From NCBI RefSeq assembly GCF_032854445.1, contig NC_088301.1, positions 58,540,512 through 58,604,511 of the forward strand: a DNA stretch of 64,000 bases, given 5' to 3'. How positions within the stretch are numbered: the first letter of the stretch is position 1; every line of letters starts with the position of its first letter. The translations under genes and the position numbers were made by a program. This DNA is from Liolophura sinensis. Lineage: Eukaryota; Mollusca; Polyplacophora; Chitonida; Chitonidae. The notes beneath the pieces are model-generated. The model did no database searches. It saw nothing but the letters and a program-made list of their open reading frames with translations, and was not told the origin of the DNA. Positions 1 to 12,010 of the stretch are shown here, piece after piece.

Positions 1-3000
1 ATTTGACTACCAAAGAGTGCCTTGTTGCCTTGGAGGCTCCAGACTGCAGCGAAGCTCCCTGGTCCAGGTAACTGAACTGTGCATACAAGCTGATGTGAGC
101 AGAGCTCAGGATTAAACTGGTCTGTGGCCAGGGGAATTGGGTTCAATCAGTAGAGTAAACCAGCAGTGATCTTACTGAGCCTTGTGAATTATCAACATTT
201 TATGAATTTACTAGTGACCTTAATTACATTTACCAAAAGATAATTACCTACAATGTAAAATATGGCTTTTACAACATCTTATACCTATAGAGGGAAATAA
301 ATCATACAACAGTTTGATCATATTTTAATAACTAAAGGAGCAGCTAATATTTAGGACGAACAGTAGAACTCAGATAATGTTGATATCATTGGCCAGAGAC
401 ATTTTGTAGTATATTTCTAACCCTGATTAAGAGAGAACATGTTTCACATTGTGATCCATCATCTTGTTACCTTAAAGACGAGATACTGAGTAATTGTCCA
501 TGCCTTTACTTACAGGTTGAACCGTTGTTAGCCTGACAAACCTCATGTTCTCCATGCCTTTACTTGAAGGTCATACCTTTATAAGCCCGACCATCCTCAT
601 ATTGTCCATGCCTTTACTTGAAGGTCATACCTTTATAAGCCCGACCATCCTCATGTTCTGCATGCCTTTACTTGAAGATCAAACTGTTATAAGTCCGACA
701 AACCTCATGTTCTGCATGCCTTTACTTGAAGGTCAAACCATTATAAACCTGACAAACCTCATGTTCTGCATGCCTTTACTTGAAGGTCAAACCTTTATAA
801 GCTTGACAAACCTCATGTTCTGCATGCCTTTACTTGAAGGTCAAACCGTTATAAGCCTGACAAACCTCATGTTCTGCATGCCTTTACTTGAAGGTCAAAC
901 CTTTATAAGCCTGACAAATCTCATGTTCTGCATGCCTTTACTTGAAGGTCAAACCGTTATAAGCCTGACAAACCTCATGTTCGGCATGCCTTTACTTGAA
1001 GGTCAATCCTTTATAAGCCTGACAGTCCTCATTTTCTCCATGTCTTTTAGCTTTGCTTGAAGGTCAAGCCTTTATAAGCCTGACAACCCTGATGTTCTCC
1101 TTTATTTCAAGGTCGAACCACCTTGGAGATGGCCGTGGTGGTCACACACTCAATTACACATGGACTCTTCCTTTCTTTCCATCAGGGGACACCAAGAGAT
1201 GTGTGTTCAGGATGAGGTGAGATCTGAGATTTCATTCCTCATCTTAAATGTATCCAGTAGTGACAATGTAGGTGATATAGTGATCGTCTGAGTCCTCAGT
1301 TCACCGCAGAAAAGATTTATGTTACCTAAGATAAAATTCAGTTCAGTTCTTGTTTGTGTTATTTCACCTGTATCCATTCTCTTTACTCTCAGGTGTTACA
1401 GGTCATATTATTGTATGGCATTGTTATTTTCTCCATCGATAAACATTTTAGTGTTACCACAATGTCTAGAGAATTGTTTCACTCCTTAACACAGTCACAG
1501 TCACACTGTTTTAAACTTTACACAGTTTTTCCTCTTTTTTTATATGCTGGTACTAATTGCAGGAAGCCTAGCACAATAGTAAGTTTCTGAGGTCATAATT
1601 TTTTACAGTAAGCAGTTATGGTGTTTAAACATCATTAGAGAATATGCAGTGTTTTAGTGGTCACACAACATTGTAAATCAGAATAAATATGTAATAATAG
1701 TATCTAATGGTTTGATAGAATTTTAAATGATGAAATGGTTTTATCCATACAGGTACAATATATCAACAGATGACTATGACCCTTACTACACAAATTCCAG
1801 CCACAACTACAATCTGTATGTACACCACTGTTCATCTTCACTCAGTACTGACTTAGGTTGATGTATCACTGTGATACCTTTCATCTGTACTATTATATTA
1901 CTTGTATTTTTACTCTACTTTGTATTAAAGAGCTACTCCATTACTTAATTCTGTTTATAGAATGGGTGATATGATAAAGATTGTGATGATCTGTATGATT
2001 TGTCATAATTACAACCAATATGTCAGACAAGAACATATCATTCCACCCATTGTTGATTTATGACTTTAAATGATGATATACTCTTGAAAGTCTTTGAAGT
2101 TATTTGAGCTATTTTCTAGCAGTGTTGAAGCTGCTGAATCAGACTTTGTTATCTGTGGTCATAGGTCACTGTTTTACTAAACAGTGATCTGCCACAGTGT
2201 TATTTTATTCCTAATATCATGAGTACAAAATAACAAATAATTTAATAGCCAGGCCTCTTTGCCCACTACATAGATGGGATTAAATTAATCTTTCTCAACC
2301 CTTGAGATTTATTTTCTTTCAGGCAAACTGGTGTTGTTTCTCCTGTGACTCAGAATCCGTATGTTGACATTGGTGCCGGGCACTCCCCTCTGAGACTTGC
2401 AATCAACACTGCTCAGTATGGACGGGTGTTTCAGGATCGCTCCCATGTCTTCTTGCTGAGACCCAGGCCAGCTGGTTGGAATGCCAGAAACATTCATAAC
2501 CTGAACATACGTGGGAAGAGAGGCAACATTGTCCAAGTGTACCCAGCTGTGGAATATGACTTCTACCCAACCAGTCTACAGATGAAAGACGGGGATTTAG
2601 TTCATATCCAGTGGACAGGTGAGTTCCTACCTTAAACCAAACCACAGCCATTTAAGATAAGCACTTGTCATTGCAAATGTTTAAATCATTGAGCTGTAGT
2701 GTGTTGTGATCAATTATAAGGGCTGTTAAAAATTTCTTCTTTTGGATAATAAGCAAATTTGCTGCACTGAGAGTCTCTGAGAGGAAAAGAAAAGAACTGT
2801 AGCCTATTCAGGGGACTAACATAAAGCTCACCATTGTGGGACCAGTCAACACATTTGAAATTTTTTTTGACAATGTTAAAAAACATACCCTAATTCCTCG
2901 ACCTTTTTGCATATGAAAGAGCAACTTTCAGTGCAATGTGCAGTTTTTGATTTTGGAAACAAATCTATGTTGGTTAGATTGGCCACTGTTAGAGTTTCAC

Positions 3001-6000
3001 AAAAAGTATAATTTTATCAGTCTACACAGAAGAAAGTGTTCATAATATGCTTGAACTTGCAAACATGTGAAAAGGTTAAATAATTACAGTATTTATTTTC
3101 CTCTGAATCTGGATGCTGTTATGTAGAAAGCTGCATCTATTTCCCGTCTCTAACATGTCTTTGCAACCGCTTGGCAGAAGTATTGCCATTGTTGAGGTGT
3201 TTCATTGGTGAGAAATTCATTGTTTTGTTACACAGGGTCAAACAGTCATAATAATGGTCAGCCTGCAGGTGACGGCCAAGCAGGGGATGATGGGGAAGGC
3301 AATGGAGGTTAGCACAGGCTACATTTGCTTGACAGTTTGCTATATATGGAGGATGATGTCTGAATATTAGCTCCTAAAAGTATTCTACGGATGTATATGC
3401 CATGTATATGGCTTTATAGGTGTATCAGAAATGATTAAAGCTGTTATCCAACAGCATTGCCGGGGTCCACGCCACTAGTTTTTTACCACTTCTGGTAGCC
3501 TGGTGTCCACACAGTTTATGATAACGGAGAAAACTCATTGGTAAGGTGCTGAAGACTAGAATAGAGATTAGGCAGCTTTGGTCTTATGATAATGGAGAAA
3601 ACTCATTGGTAAGGTGCTGAAGACTAGAGTAGAGATTAGGCAGCTTTGGTCTTCTGCAGATAGCCAAGTATAAAAGACAGAAAGAATACAATGTTGCAGA
3701 GCTGATTCCCATTCCAGCAGTAAACCGCAGTGAATGGTCTCATGCAGTCTAGCACGAGGATCCCATGTTATTTACATAGGACGGTTATGCCAAATTATGG
3801 TTGTTTTTTGGTCATATCATGAAATAGCACAAAGTACAAAAATAATTCTTGCATATATGTAATTGTGATGTTAAATGGAACCAGATAGTGTGTTTGTTTA
3901 ATGATTTTAATCAGTTTTAAAAATAGACCTTCTTTTGAGCCAAGGTTATTGGTCAGTTGTGGCTTTATTTTCATACCAAACTAAAAAAATTTTTATAATA
4001 TGGATTGGGTGATCCACCTAAAACTGAAAACAAAAAGTTTATCTTGGTAGGTTTAGGTGTTTTGGAGAAGATTTTTTAGCTTATCAATAAAATTCAAAAT
4101 GGGTACTAAATCATGTGACTGATAAAACAGTAGAAAATTCAAAAGCTGCTTCATATGTTCCTTATTAAGACTCCAAAGTTTGGTTTTTCTACCTTTAAAA
4201 AGTTTGAACATATTGCAGTTTTCCAACTTGACCACCAATAATAGTGATAATAATAATCTGAATGATTTCAAGATATGCTAGGATACTAGCGTGGACCCCT
4301 AATGATATAATGCCATTAATTTTAACTTTACACATGATACTGCCACATTAAAAGTTAGACAAGTAGCCACACTATCAGGTAAAAAGTTGACATTTGTTTG
4401 CATTGTGATTGTGACCAGGTTATCATAATAACATAACAGAAAAATCTTGTGTTCTTGTACCATTGGAACTCTTGGATTGCAGCATGATGTTGCTGCAGGA
4501 GGTACGTATCAAGGGTAGAAATATCAAGACCAATATCAAGGCTGCTGGAGGTGAATTGTGTCATTGTTGCTGATGATCATATACTTTGTACGTTGAACAA
4601 AATTTCTTTTTAAAAAATGGGGTTAATGCATACATTTCATGTTTCTTTTCTACTGCTGCCTCGTTTTCTATTTGTGATATTTCTGTGTATTGTGATAATA
4701 AACTTCCTTTTACTTGTATGTCTAGGAACAGACAGAAATAATCTAGTCCAGATTAAGGACATGAATGAGAACTATCCTATGCCTTTTGAAAACTCAAACC
4801 TATGGACAGGGGCTGAGATATTCTGGCACCATAAAGGTATCATGGGAGTGAGTGCCAAGGACCTTGCTGTAAGCATGGCAACATCTGGGTATTACAGGTA
4901 AATCCTTGTATAAGATTACATCTTGCATGTGTGAAAGGTAGCTGTGATTCGTTGGTGGAATGTCTATTAAAGTCAAGACTTCTCTCTTCAAGTATGGATG
5001 TAAATGGTTTGCTCTAGTTTTATAGTAGAAACAAAGTGGTGATCTTCGAATTATCTTATCTTTCTGAGTTCCTTACATGTGTACTTTTAGACTTCCCAAA
5101 AATATAATTTGGTGTGTATTGGTATTACTGTGTGTGTCTATGATTTTGTCTTTACAACTCCACCCAAAGCACTGCAGCAGATTACCGTAGCAAGTTACAG
5201 TGAAAGTAACTCATCTTCCCCGTGATGTATTTTTGTGCATGCACAGGTTTGAAAACTTGTGTTTCTTTGACAATAACTTCAGTATTACAAAGTTGCCCCC
5301 TTCTTTTAAATGTATAATGGCATATATCACATGCATTCTATTATTTTGTTTCTTTGAATATATCCTAGCACCATACTCAGAATTTATGAGAGCAGGAATT
5401 TGAAGTAAACGAACAGCCTTTGGAAAATAACTGATGTCCTTTCCTACATGTAACACACATATTCTCAATTGCACTGCAAGCTTAATGTGTGCATGTATGT
5501 ATACAGTGTATGTCATCTCCAACTAACTTGTAGCCAAGCAATGAACTGATGCTTGTTGTGGCATGATACGTACCCTTGTCAAACTTTATTCACACATTAA
5601 GGAACGTTATGCCCATTAAGCTTGTACTCTAATCTCATCTTAACCAGATTGAACCTCTTAGTGATTGTGTACTGAATAACTCTGACCATTTCACAACATG
5701 TGAGAAGTGGATAAAGCACTTCGTTAATGTACTTCCACTGTAATTCGAGATGCCATGGACTAGACGCTATTATAACTACATGCAAACGAAAACCGCCAAA
5801 AAAAACTTTCTGGCCAATTGAAATTCCCAAAACTTTTATGTCTGTGAAAAGTTTCCCCATCTCTTTTGTGAAGAGATGGGGAAATGTGAAGGCAATGAGT
5901 GATGAGTTGGCTAGGGTACAAAACATGAAATTCCTTTGTCTTTACCCTTGACCATGTTTACCATGTCAGATTTCACTTCTACCTACAAGAATTTGTGGTT

Positions 6001-6326
6001 ATCTAGTAATCTCCAAATGTAAACCTGACAACCATCATACAAGTGAATAAATACAGTGTTAAACACAAATCAAAGAAAACAGAAGACATTGTACATAATT
6101 TGTAATTCATTTCATCTGATTTTATTTCAGTTGTGTAAAGCGAACCACTTGTGGAGGAGACTCTGCGGAGGGAACAGCTGTAAAGGTGGACAAACTGTTG
6201 AATAATGCACCTGCATCTTACGAGGGAGCTGTTGTGAGGTTCACAAGAGGCACTTACCATTATATGTGCACAAGGAATAACAATTACACAAACAGGAGCC
6301 AGAAGGGAACTATCATCGTCGCCTGA
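1..6326 (+). CDS. DD3-3-like protein, 3' part of gene (7 exons visible)
   Basis: The gene runs in from before base 1. Exons by splice sites and phase: 1-67 (frame starts at 3), 1112-1216, 1753-1815, 2323-2618, 3236-3307, 4726-4897 and 6131-6326 (TGA 6324-6326). All junctions keep the frame. I recognise the protein as the animal counterpart of Dictyostelium DD3-3 from segments such as [37 protein letters not shown] and [16 protein letters not shown]. The family is secreted or extracellular and has no established biochemical role that I know. The last four exons show a cupredoxin-like pattern: [20 protein letters not shown], then WTG-SNSH, a Gly/Asp-rich linker encoded by the 72-bp exon, and finally GTYHYMC near the C-terminus. 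The N-terminal half, including any signal peptide, is outside the window. The second visible exon starts right at the end of a minisatellite. Identity is firm; a metal-binding role is inference. Confidence 0.9.
494..1110. repeat. 54-bp minisatellite in DD3-3 intron
   Basis: About 11 tandem units of 54 bp, recognisable by the recurring core ATGCCTTTACTTGAAGGTC. The last units are degenerate and run directly into the splice acceptor at 1110-1111. Because 54 is a multiple of three, the array is open in one forward frame (545-1060, an 18-residue repeat), but this is inside an intron and I do not treat it as protein. Confidence 0.93.
3516..3651. repeat. 68-bp tandem duplication
   Basis: Two adjacent near-identical 68-bp copies (3516-3583 and 3584-3651) in an intron of the DD3-3-like gene, each containing GGAGAAAACTCATTGGTAAG. 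Only a couple of substitutions separate them, so the duplication is recent. Confidence 0.9.
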
Positions 6327-6506
6327 AACTGGTCAGGCAGCACTGTGGGAGCAGAGTTCAGTATTACATATGGTCGTGGTGAAAAGGGAACAAGGGTGGA
6401 CTGGTTCCATCAAATTATATGCTGTTTCCTGTAATTGTTTACGATTTTGACCGGAGCAAAAATGAACACACACACACAAACACACAAAAAAAATTTTTAT
6501 TAAAGA

Positions 6507-6512
6507 AATAAA
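6507..6512 (+). terminator. Polyadenylation signal of DD3-3-like gene
   Basis: AATAAA lies 181 bases past the stop codon, after a CA-rich tract. A second AATAAA at 6577-6582 could serve instead. Predicted from the hexamer only. Confidence 0.5.
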
Positions 6513-7026
6513 AAGCATGTAAAGTAACCTTATATACATGCGCATTTTACCAAAAAGTATACATGTATATGAATGGAATAAACGCACTGAGGTATTAAAA
6601 ATTTAAACTTTTTGTTTTTTTGGCGATTATGAAGTTCTGCAGATCATTTAATAAGTGCCTGTGGTGAGAAGATCGTTATGCTGCAATACATATACAGTAC
6701 CAGTATGTGGCATTACATTTGATCTGTAGAGAGTTATTTTCTGTAAGAAAATTTTTATATTAAGATTATGTTTGTATTACCAATCATAGTAACTTACAGT
6801 CTGCATGTGACTGAAAAGTTTTGACGAAGTTGATAACAGTTTAACAGGCTTTACGTATGACATGTTTCCAGAGAGTAAATGGTAATTTTAAGTGCGGACA
6901 TGCCAAATCCTATTTATCAAAGGAAAGGATAATAATACTAATTTTTATAAATTAATGTAAAATCAACAATATTATACCGTTCAGTATGTCCATGAGCGAC
7001 TTATTGAATTAATGTCTGTCTTACTC

Positions 7027-7740
7027 TGTAGGGGATATCCAGCAGGTTTTAATAGACGTTGGGATGAGAAAAACTTTATCTCACCTCATAAGCGTATTAA
7101 GACAAATTTCAACAAAAACTGCCAATCAAAATATTATCCCTTTTATATCTACTTGCAATCCCAACAGTAACAATATATTCCCCATAATACTGAATACGTT
7201 ACCTATACAGAACAATAGTACTAAAATGAAAGATATCATTTTAAAATTTACAATCATTAATAGTAAACGACAGAGCCCAAACCTGAAGAAATTGTTAATG
7301 GTGGCCCATTTTTCAGATAACCAGTGGAATGCACGCGTCAGTAAATGTAACAAACCTAGGTGTGGGGTGTGCATCCATATATTGGATACCACAACTCACC
7401 CCTTATTCACTCTTAAAATGAACATGTCCTGTGAATTTAATTATGTTGTGTATGCTGTTATATGCCAGGGGTGTGGCAAACAATACATTGGTCAGACAAT
7501 AGATTTAAGATCACGGATAACCGTAACAGATAACAGATTTTTCTGAGAATCGGTGATTTCTTCTTGTTAGTCGACACATTAGACAATGTTCTCTCTCTGT
7601 GACACAGCCTTTCAAAGTCTTTCCATTTTAGAAAGTTCAGGGTGGAAACCAAACTTTGCTAGATGGTGAAGAAACTTTGTTTAATAATAAGTATCAACCC
7701 TGTCTGAATGGAAGCCATTGGCCCTCGGCCACAGGCCTCG
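7027..7740 (+). pseudogene. Penelope-like retroelement fragment, GIY-YIG endonuclease region, broken
   Basis: The open part (7064-7546) ends in a GIY-YIG-type segment: a CNKPRCGVC cysteine cluster, then YVVYAVICQGCGKQYIGQT, the usual form of the C-terminal endonuclease of Penelope-like elements. The match resumes in another frame after about 7570: SRHIRQCS, then FKVFPF, then a conserved acidic position (EETLF) and a final YQPCLN. That second part carries an in-frame TAG just after FKVFPF. So there is at least one frameshift near 7540 and one stop. No reverse-transcriptase domain is recognisable upstream, so this is a 5'-truncated dead copy lying downstream of the DD3-3-like gene. Confidence 0.75.
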
Positions 7741-8635
7741 ACCATTTGACCGCACTTGTGTACTAATTAACCATGCATTGTTATACATTATTTAAGAATG
7801 TTATGTTTAATGTACACAATGAACTATATTATGTTGTTTGATTTTACACTAATTTATGAAGATTAGTATTGTTATCCTTTTTGATATCTTTGTGTTCACA
7901 AAGTTTCGGCATGTCCTAATATGTTGTCCCAGTGACCATTTACTCCCTGGAAACATGCCCACATATAAAGCCTGTCGAACCGTTATACTTCGTTCCTTGG
8001 TAAGAACAAGACGTTTGAAACTGCAGTCGGAATACAAAGATGTAGAATGTTGAGAAGTCTCATTTGTTGTTTTTTTTTTATTCTATATATAGTGGTCTTT
8101 GTGGGAAAATATTCTGTAATAATCTGCCGTGGTTGACCCGGTAAATACTTCAGCTACAACTAGACTGTGTCATTAATGTGCATGGGGAAATAACCCACTC
8201 GATTTAAGAAGGCACACAAGAACATTGCATGTACTAGTCATCATTTATTATTGAAAGTGATGCCTGTATTTACAACTGTAAACTTCATAATGTTTTTATA
8301 ACTTTAATTTATAAACTTACATCTGAAAAATCAAAAGTTTCTAGTTTATGTGGTAATTACATATTCTGGTGACATTTATTTACCTTCCAAACGATGGTAA
8401 ATTTTCACCAAAACCATTCATCTACAGGCATTATGTAGTTTTCATTTCTTTGAGTTATGAGACCATATTTGTTGTTTTCTGGTTTTCATATGCCTGTATC
8501 CACTGATATATTTTAATTTGTGTTGTTTAACAGAATTGTCTGCTGGACAGACTGGTTATACACAAATCGGAACAATAAAAACCATTTTATATCTCGTTGC
8601 TGTATAGTATTGGTCATTGTATTACTTATCATATT

Positions 8636-8910
8636 GGGGGGCCTCCGTGGCTCAGTCGGTTAGCGCGCTAGCGCAGCGTAATGACCCAGGAGTCTCTCAC
8701 CAATGCGGCCGCTGTGAGTTCAAGTCCAGCTCATGCTGGCTTCCTCTCCGGCCGTAAGTGGGAAGTTCTGGCAGCAACCTGCGAATGGTCGTGGGTTTCC
8801 CCCGGGCTCTGCCCGGTTTCCACCCAAAATAATGCTGGCCGCCGTCGTATAAGTGAAATATTCTTGAGTACGGCGTAAAATATCAATCAAATAAATAAAT
8901 AATTAAATAA
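8636..8910 (+). mobile_element. tRNA-derived SINE, full-length (family A)
   Basis: The head has a good A box (TGGCTCAGTCGG) and a B box (GAGTTCAAGTCC), separated by an arm-like insert. A body follows with TAAGTGGGAAG, a C-rich GGGTTTCCCCCGGGCTC block, then AAGTGAAATATTCTTGAGTA and an (AAATA)n tail. This is the most complete copy in the window. Truncated relatives occur at 29688, 37865, 41936, 53754, 54186, 54499, 56636 and 63867. It resembles widespread molluscan/lophotrochozoan SINEs with a conserved central domain; the family name needs a repeat-library search. Confidence 0.88.
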
Positions 8911-9305
8911 CTTGTATTGTCGGCAGTCGTGAAAATTGGTAATAATCTAGGCGTAGAAACAGACATTCGCATACCAGCACTTAACCAGAATGAACGTTCT
9001 GGAACAATAACAACAAGGACAATTTGCAGAGCAGCGTTGAAGTCATACCACCAAAGGACTTTGAAATCATATGAAGTAGGACATCAGGACATATTCACGC
9101 AAAGATCACAAGTAAACTGTTTTCAATGATGTTGGAAAGACGCAGGGATTGTTCGAGGCGAATAAAGTAATCAGTATCCGAATCGTGTATCAAGCTAGTT
9201 TATAGTTGTCGATAATCAAAACGTGTCTTAGTCACGCTTTGATTGTAATTGTACGTGGGATCTAATTCAGCACGATGATCATACAGCCCCTAGCACCAGG
9301 GTCAT

Positions 9306-10584
9306 CGGAATTAGAGAGAATCATGAAACGGTGACAGATATCTTAGACACTCTTAAAGTGAAGGCGTGTAATAATACATCCATGTATGGCCGACACCATT
9401 CGAACCTTTTGTAACTAAAGTGGAGGGAAGTCTTCCGGAAATCTTCCGCCTTTTCGAATCAATTTTCAGATGGCTTCTGAAAGGGTTGCGAGAGCTTCCG
9501 GAAGCAGAAGAGCTCAACTCGAGTGGACAGAAGTTACATTCTGAAACAAGGAGAGGACAAACCAGTCAGTCATGCAATTCTCTGTCAGAGGAAAAAGCCT
9601 GAAACCGTGAATGTATGATTGTCATTGTGCAACATGCGAGTAATTCCTTCAAAATGCATGGTCACTGACTGGCAGCATTCCTGATAGCGTTTGTCCTCTG
9701 GAGATTGTATCATCTGAACACTAGTTGGTCTGGTTCAATGACACACCTCACCATGCATGCAGTAATTACTATCATGTTCTTTGTAAGCACATGTAGGCCT
9801 ATAGTTTGCGATGATCCATGTTGCCCAGCACTATTATTTGCCTGCCACTTCGCTTCTTAATCTATTTGATTCCTATATTATATCACTGTTGTGCTGAGTG
9901 TCGCAGTTTAAGGTGAATGAAAACAGAACAATGACGCATACATAACATTGGAAAGACCACCAAATACTTACCTTTACTTTATTTTATTGTTTGTTTGTTT
10001 GTGTATTGTGCTTGAAGGAGGCGGGGATAACTGATGCAGCACAATCTATTTTATTCGGTGGGCTCTAATGAGCACTTGAAGTTTCTGGCTGAAAAATATG
10101 TATTAAAAAAGAATAACTGATTAAGAAGTTAGTTTCAGATAAAGGTTTCAGTGGTCTTCTCAATGACGCACCTTTACTTTTTCACTTAACTAAACTGGCG
10201 AAGTAAAGACATAAATTATATATCTCATCATGGTCCGCTACTCCCAAAAGATTTCATTTAATAGAAAGTGTGTTGTTTGAGTAATGGTATTATTAGCCAC
10301 GTGGTTACTCCGTGGTAGGATACATCATGTAAATAATCCTCATATTGGGCGAGGATTACAGACACTATATATTTGCGTATCCTATCAATGAGTAACCATG
10401 TAACGAATTTATCCTGCAAAGACTCATCAGTTCAGTGTAGAAGACCATTGTACAGGTGAATCTAACTGAATCTTGACACAACTAGTGTGTCAAGGTTATT
10501 CCATCAGACGCCTTCACTCCAAGCTTCTTACGTTTTACAATGAGTAGGCCTATAATTCTCTTGTAAGTAAATATGGACAGAGCG
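9306..10584. other. Interior of the inverted-repeat element, no recognised gene
   Basis: No open frame here resembles a known protein. The 60-codon frame at 9420-9602 has no family features I recognise. A two-tier hairpin sits at 10307-10402. Otherwise AT-rich unique sequence. Confidence 0.6.
10307..10402. repeat. Nested palindrome
   Basis: An outer arm with GTGGTTACTC and TAGGATA pairs with TATCCTAT and GAGTAACCAT further on. Inside it, TAATCCTC pairs with GAGGATTA around a short loop. Together they can form a cruciform of about 95 bases within the larger inverted-repeat element. Confidence 0.6.
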
Positions 10585-11394
10585 TCCAGAATCTCTGGTG
10601 CTAGGGGCTAACCTGGGGCTAGGGGCTGTATATTCACCGTGTTGAATTAGATCGGCTCTTTGAATATCAAAGCGTTGCAATCAAAGCGCGACTGAGATAC
10701 ATATTTGTTTTTATCGACAACTTACATACTAACACGATACAAGGTTTGAATACTGATTTCACTCAGTCGCCTAGAACATACCTTGCGTCTTTTGTATAAG
10801 ACTGAAAACTACTGACTGTTTCTCTTTGTATGATTCTTTAGTATTTTCGTTCTTTATATGCTTTCTTAGCTCTTTGGTAGTTTGACCTGGAACATCTTTA
10901 TTGTTCGACGGCTGGTATACGAATGTCTGTTCGACGCATAGATTCAGCCATGTCACCACTGCATTCACATCCCAACGAAGGGGGATAACCTACTCAGCAG
11001 GCACATATTGTGGCAGATTACTCTGCTAAATGTAGCTCACGCCTTCTATTAACTCAGCATAAAGAGTGCATTAGACTAACAGGATGATTTGTTGTTTATA
11101 ACACAGTATTATGTTATAATAATAGAATACATTATAGCATTACTTAGATAACACACAGGTTATTTCCTTGTGTCCTCTTGCCCAGAATTTCAAATTTTCA
11201 TCATTAAAACTCATAGCTGCCCAAAGCTTAGACAATTTCCATCCTTTTGATACCAAACATGCACCTGTACACCAAAAACGTCAGGCTGGCAGCACAGAAA
11301 GACTTTACACCCTAAAATACACAGAATTTCATACGGAAATTGTAATGGGGGTTTGTGTCCATATATAAGCTATACGCATTTTATCGAAGCTTAA

Positions 11395-11602
<208 letters not shown>

Positions 11603-12010
11603 GTATAAAAGCTCAGATTTATATGACTCAGGTTTTTCCTTACTTGTACACGTGCACATCTCAATTTTGGTGTAAAGACCACCATTTAGAGACTGATATT
11701 TACATACATATCAACGCACCTCTCACTTGCTGAACTCGAATACTCATCTAAAAGGCAAGCTCACAAGAGAAAGCAAGTGAAGCGTTTCTTCCTGCTTGCG
11801 TGTTGTATGCTCTTCTATTCAAGTGTATTTGGGCCTATCTCGTAACTTTACACCCTGTATGTTCTATATACGTGTTGTATGCGCGCGAGAGGACCTGTTC
11901 TGTACATATATAGATCATATATACACGGGTGACGTGTAACATCTGTAGGACTCGATACCCACAATCTCATCGATACCTGAAGCTGAGCCTTTGGAACTGC
12001 GACCATAGCA

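Larger units (their letters stand above)
8915..10985. mobile_element. Element with about 390-bp imperfect terminal inverted repeats
   Basis: The left arm (about 8915-9305) matches the reverse complement of the right arm (about 10585-10985). Shared words include ACAGACATTCG, AGTTGTCGATAA, CGCTTTGATTG, GATCTAATTCA and TACAGCCCCTAGCACCAG. The arms differ by many substitutions and small indels, so the element is old. Each arm has a short open frame reading inward with similar starts (MSAVVK at 8917 on +, MNAVVT at 10968 on -). No transposase is recognisable in the 1.3-kb interior. It could be a foldback or MITE-like DNA transposon, or an inverted duplication of a gene piece. Confidence 0.6.

Noticed and set aside
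545-1060. 171-codon open frame with an 18-residue repeat
   Set aside because: It is the translation of the 54-bp minisatellite inside an intron of the DD3-3-like gene; no splice or start context supports it.
494-1110. Direct-repeat array that could be mistaken for CRISPR
   Set aside because: No unique spacers between repeats; simple head-to-tail minisatellite in a eukaryotic genome. The same holds for the arrays at 16219 and 20962.
8636-8720. tRNA gene
   Set aside because: A and B boxes are present, but the head lacks a proper acceptor stem and cloverleaf and is joined to a SINE body. The same applies to 37452, 48548 and 63867.
9420-9602. 60-codon frame in the inverted-repeat element
   Set aside because: Short, no homology I can see, no conserved counterpart elsewhere in the element.
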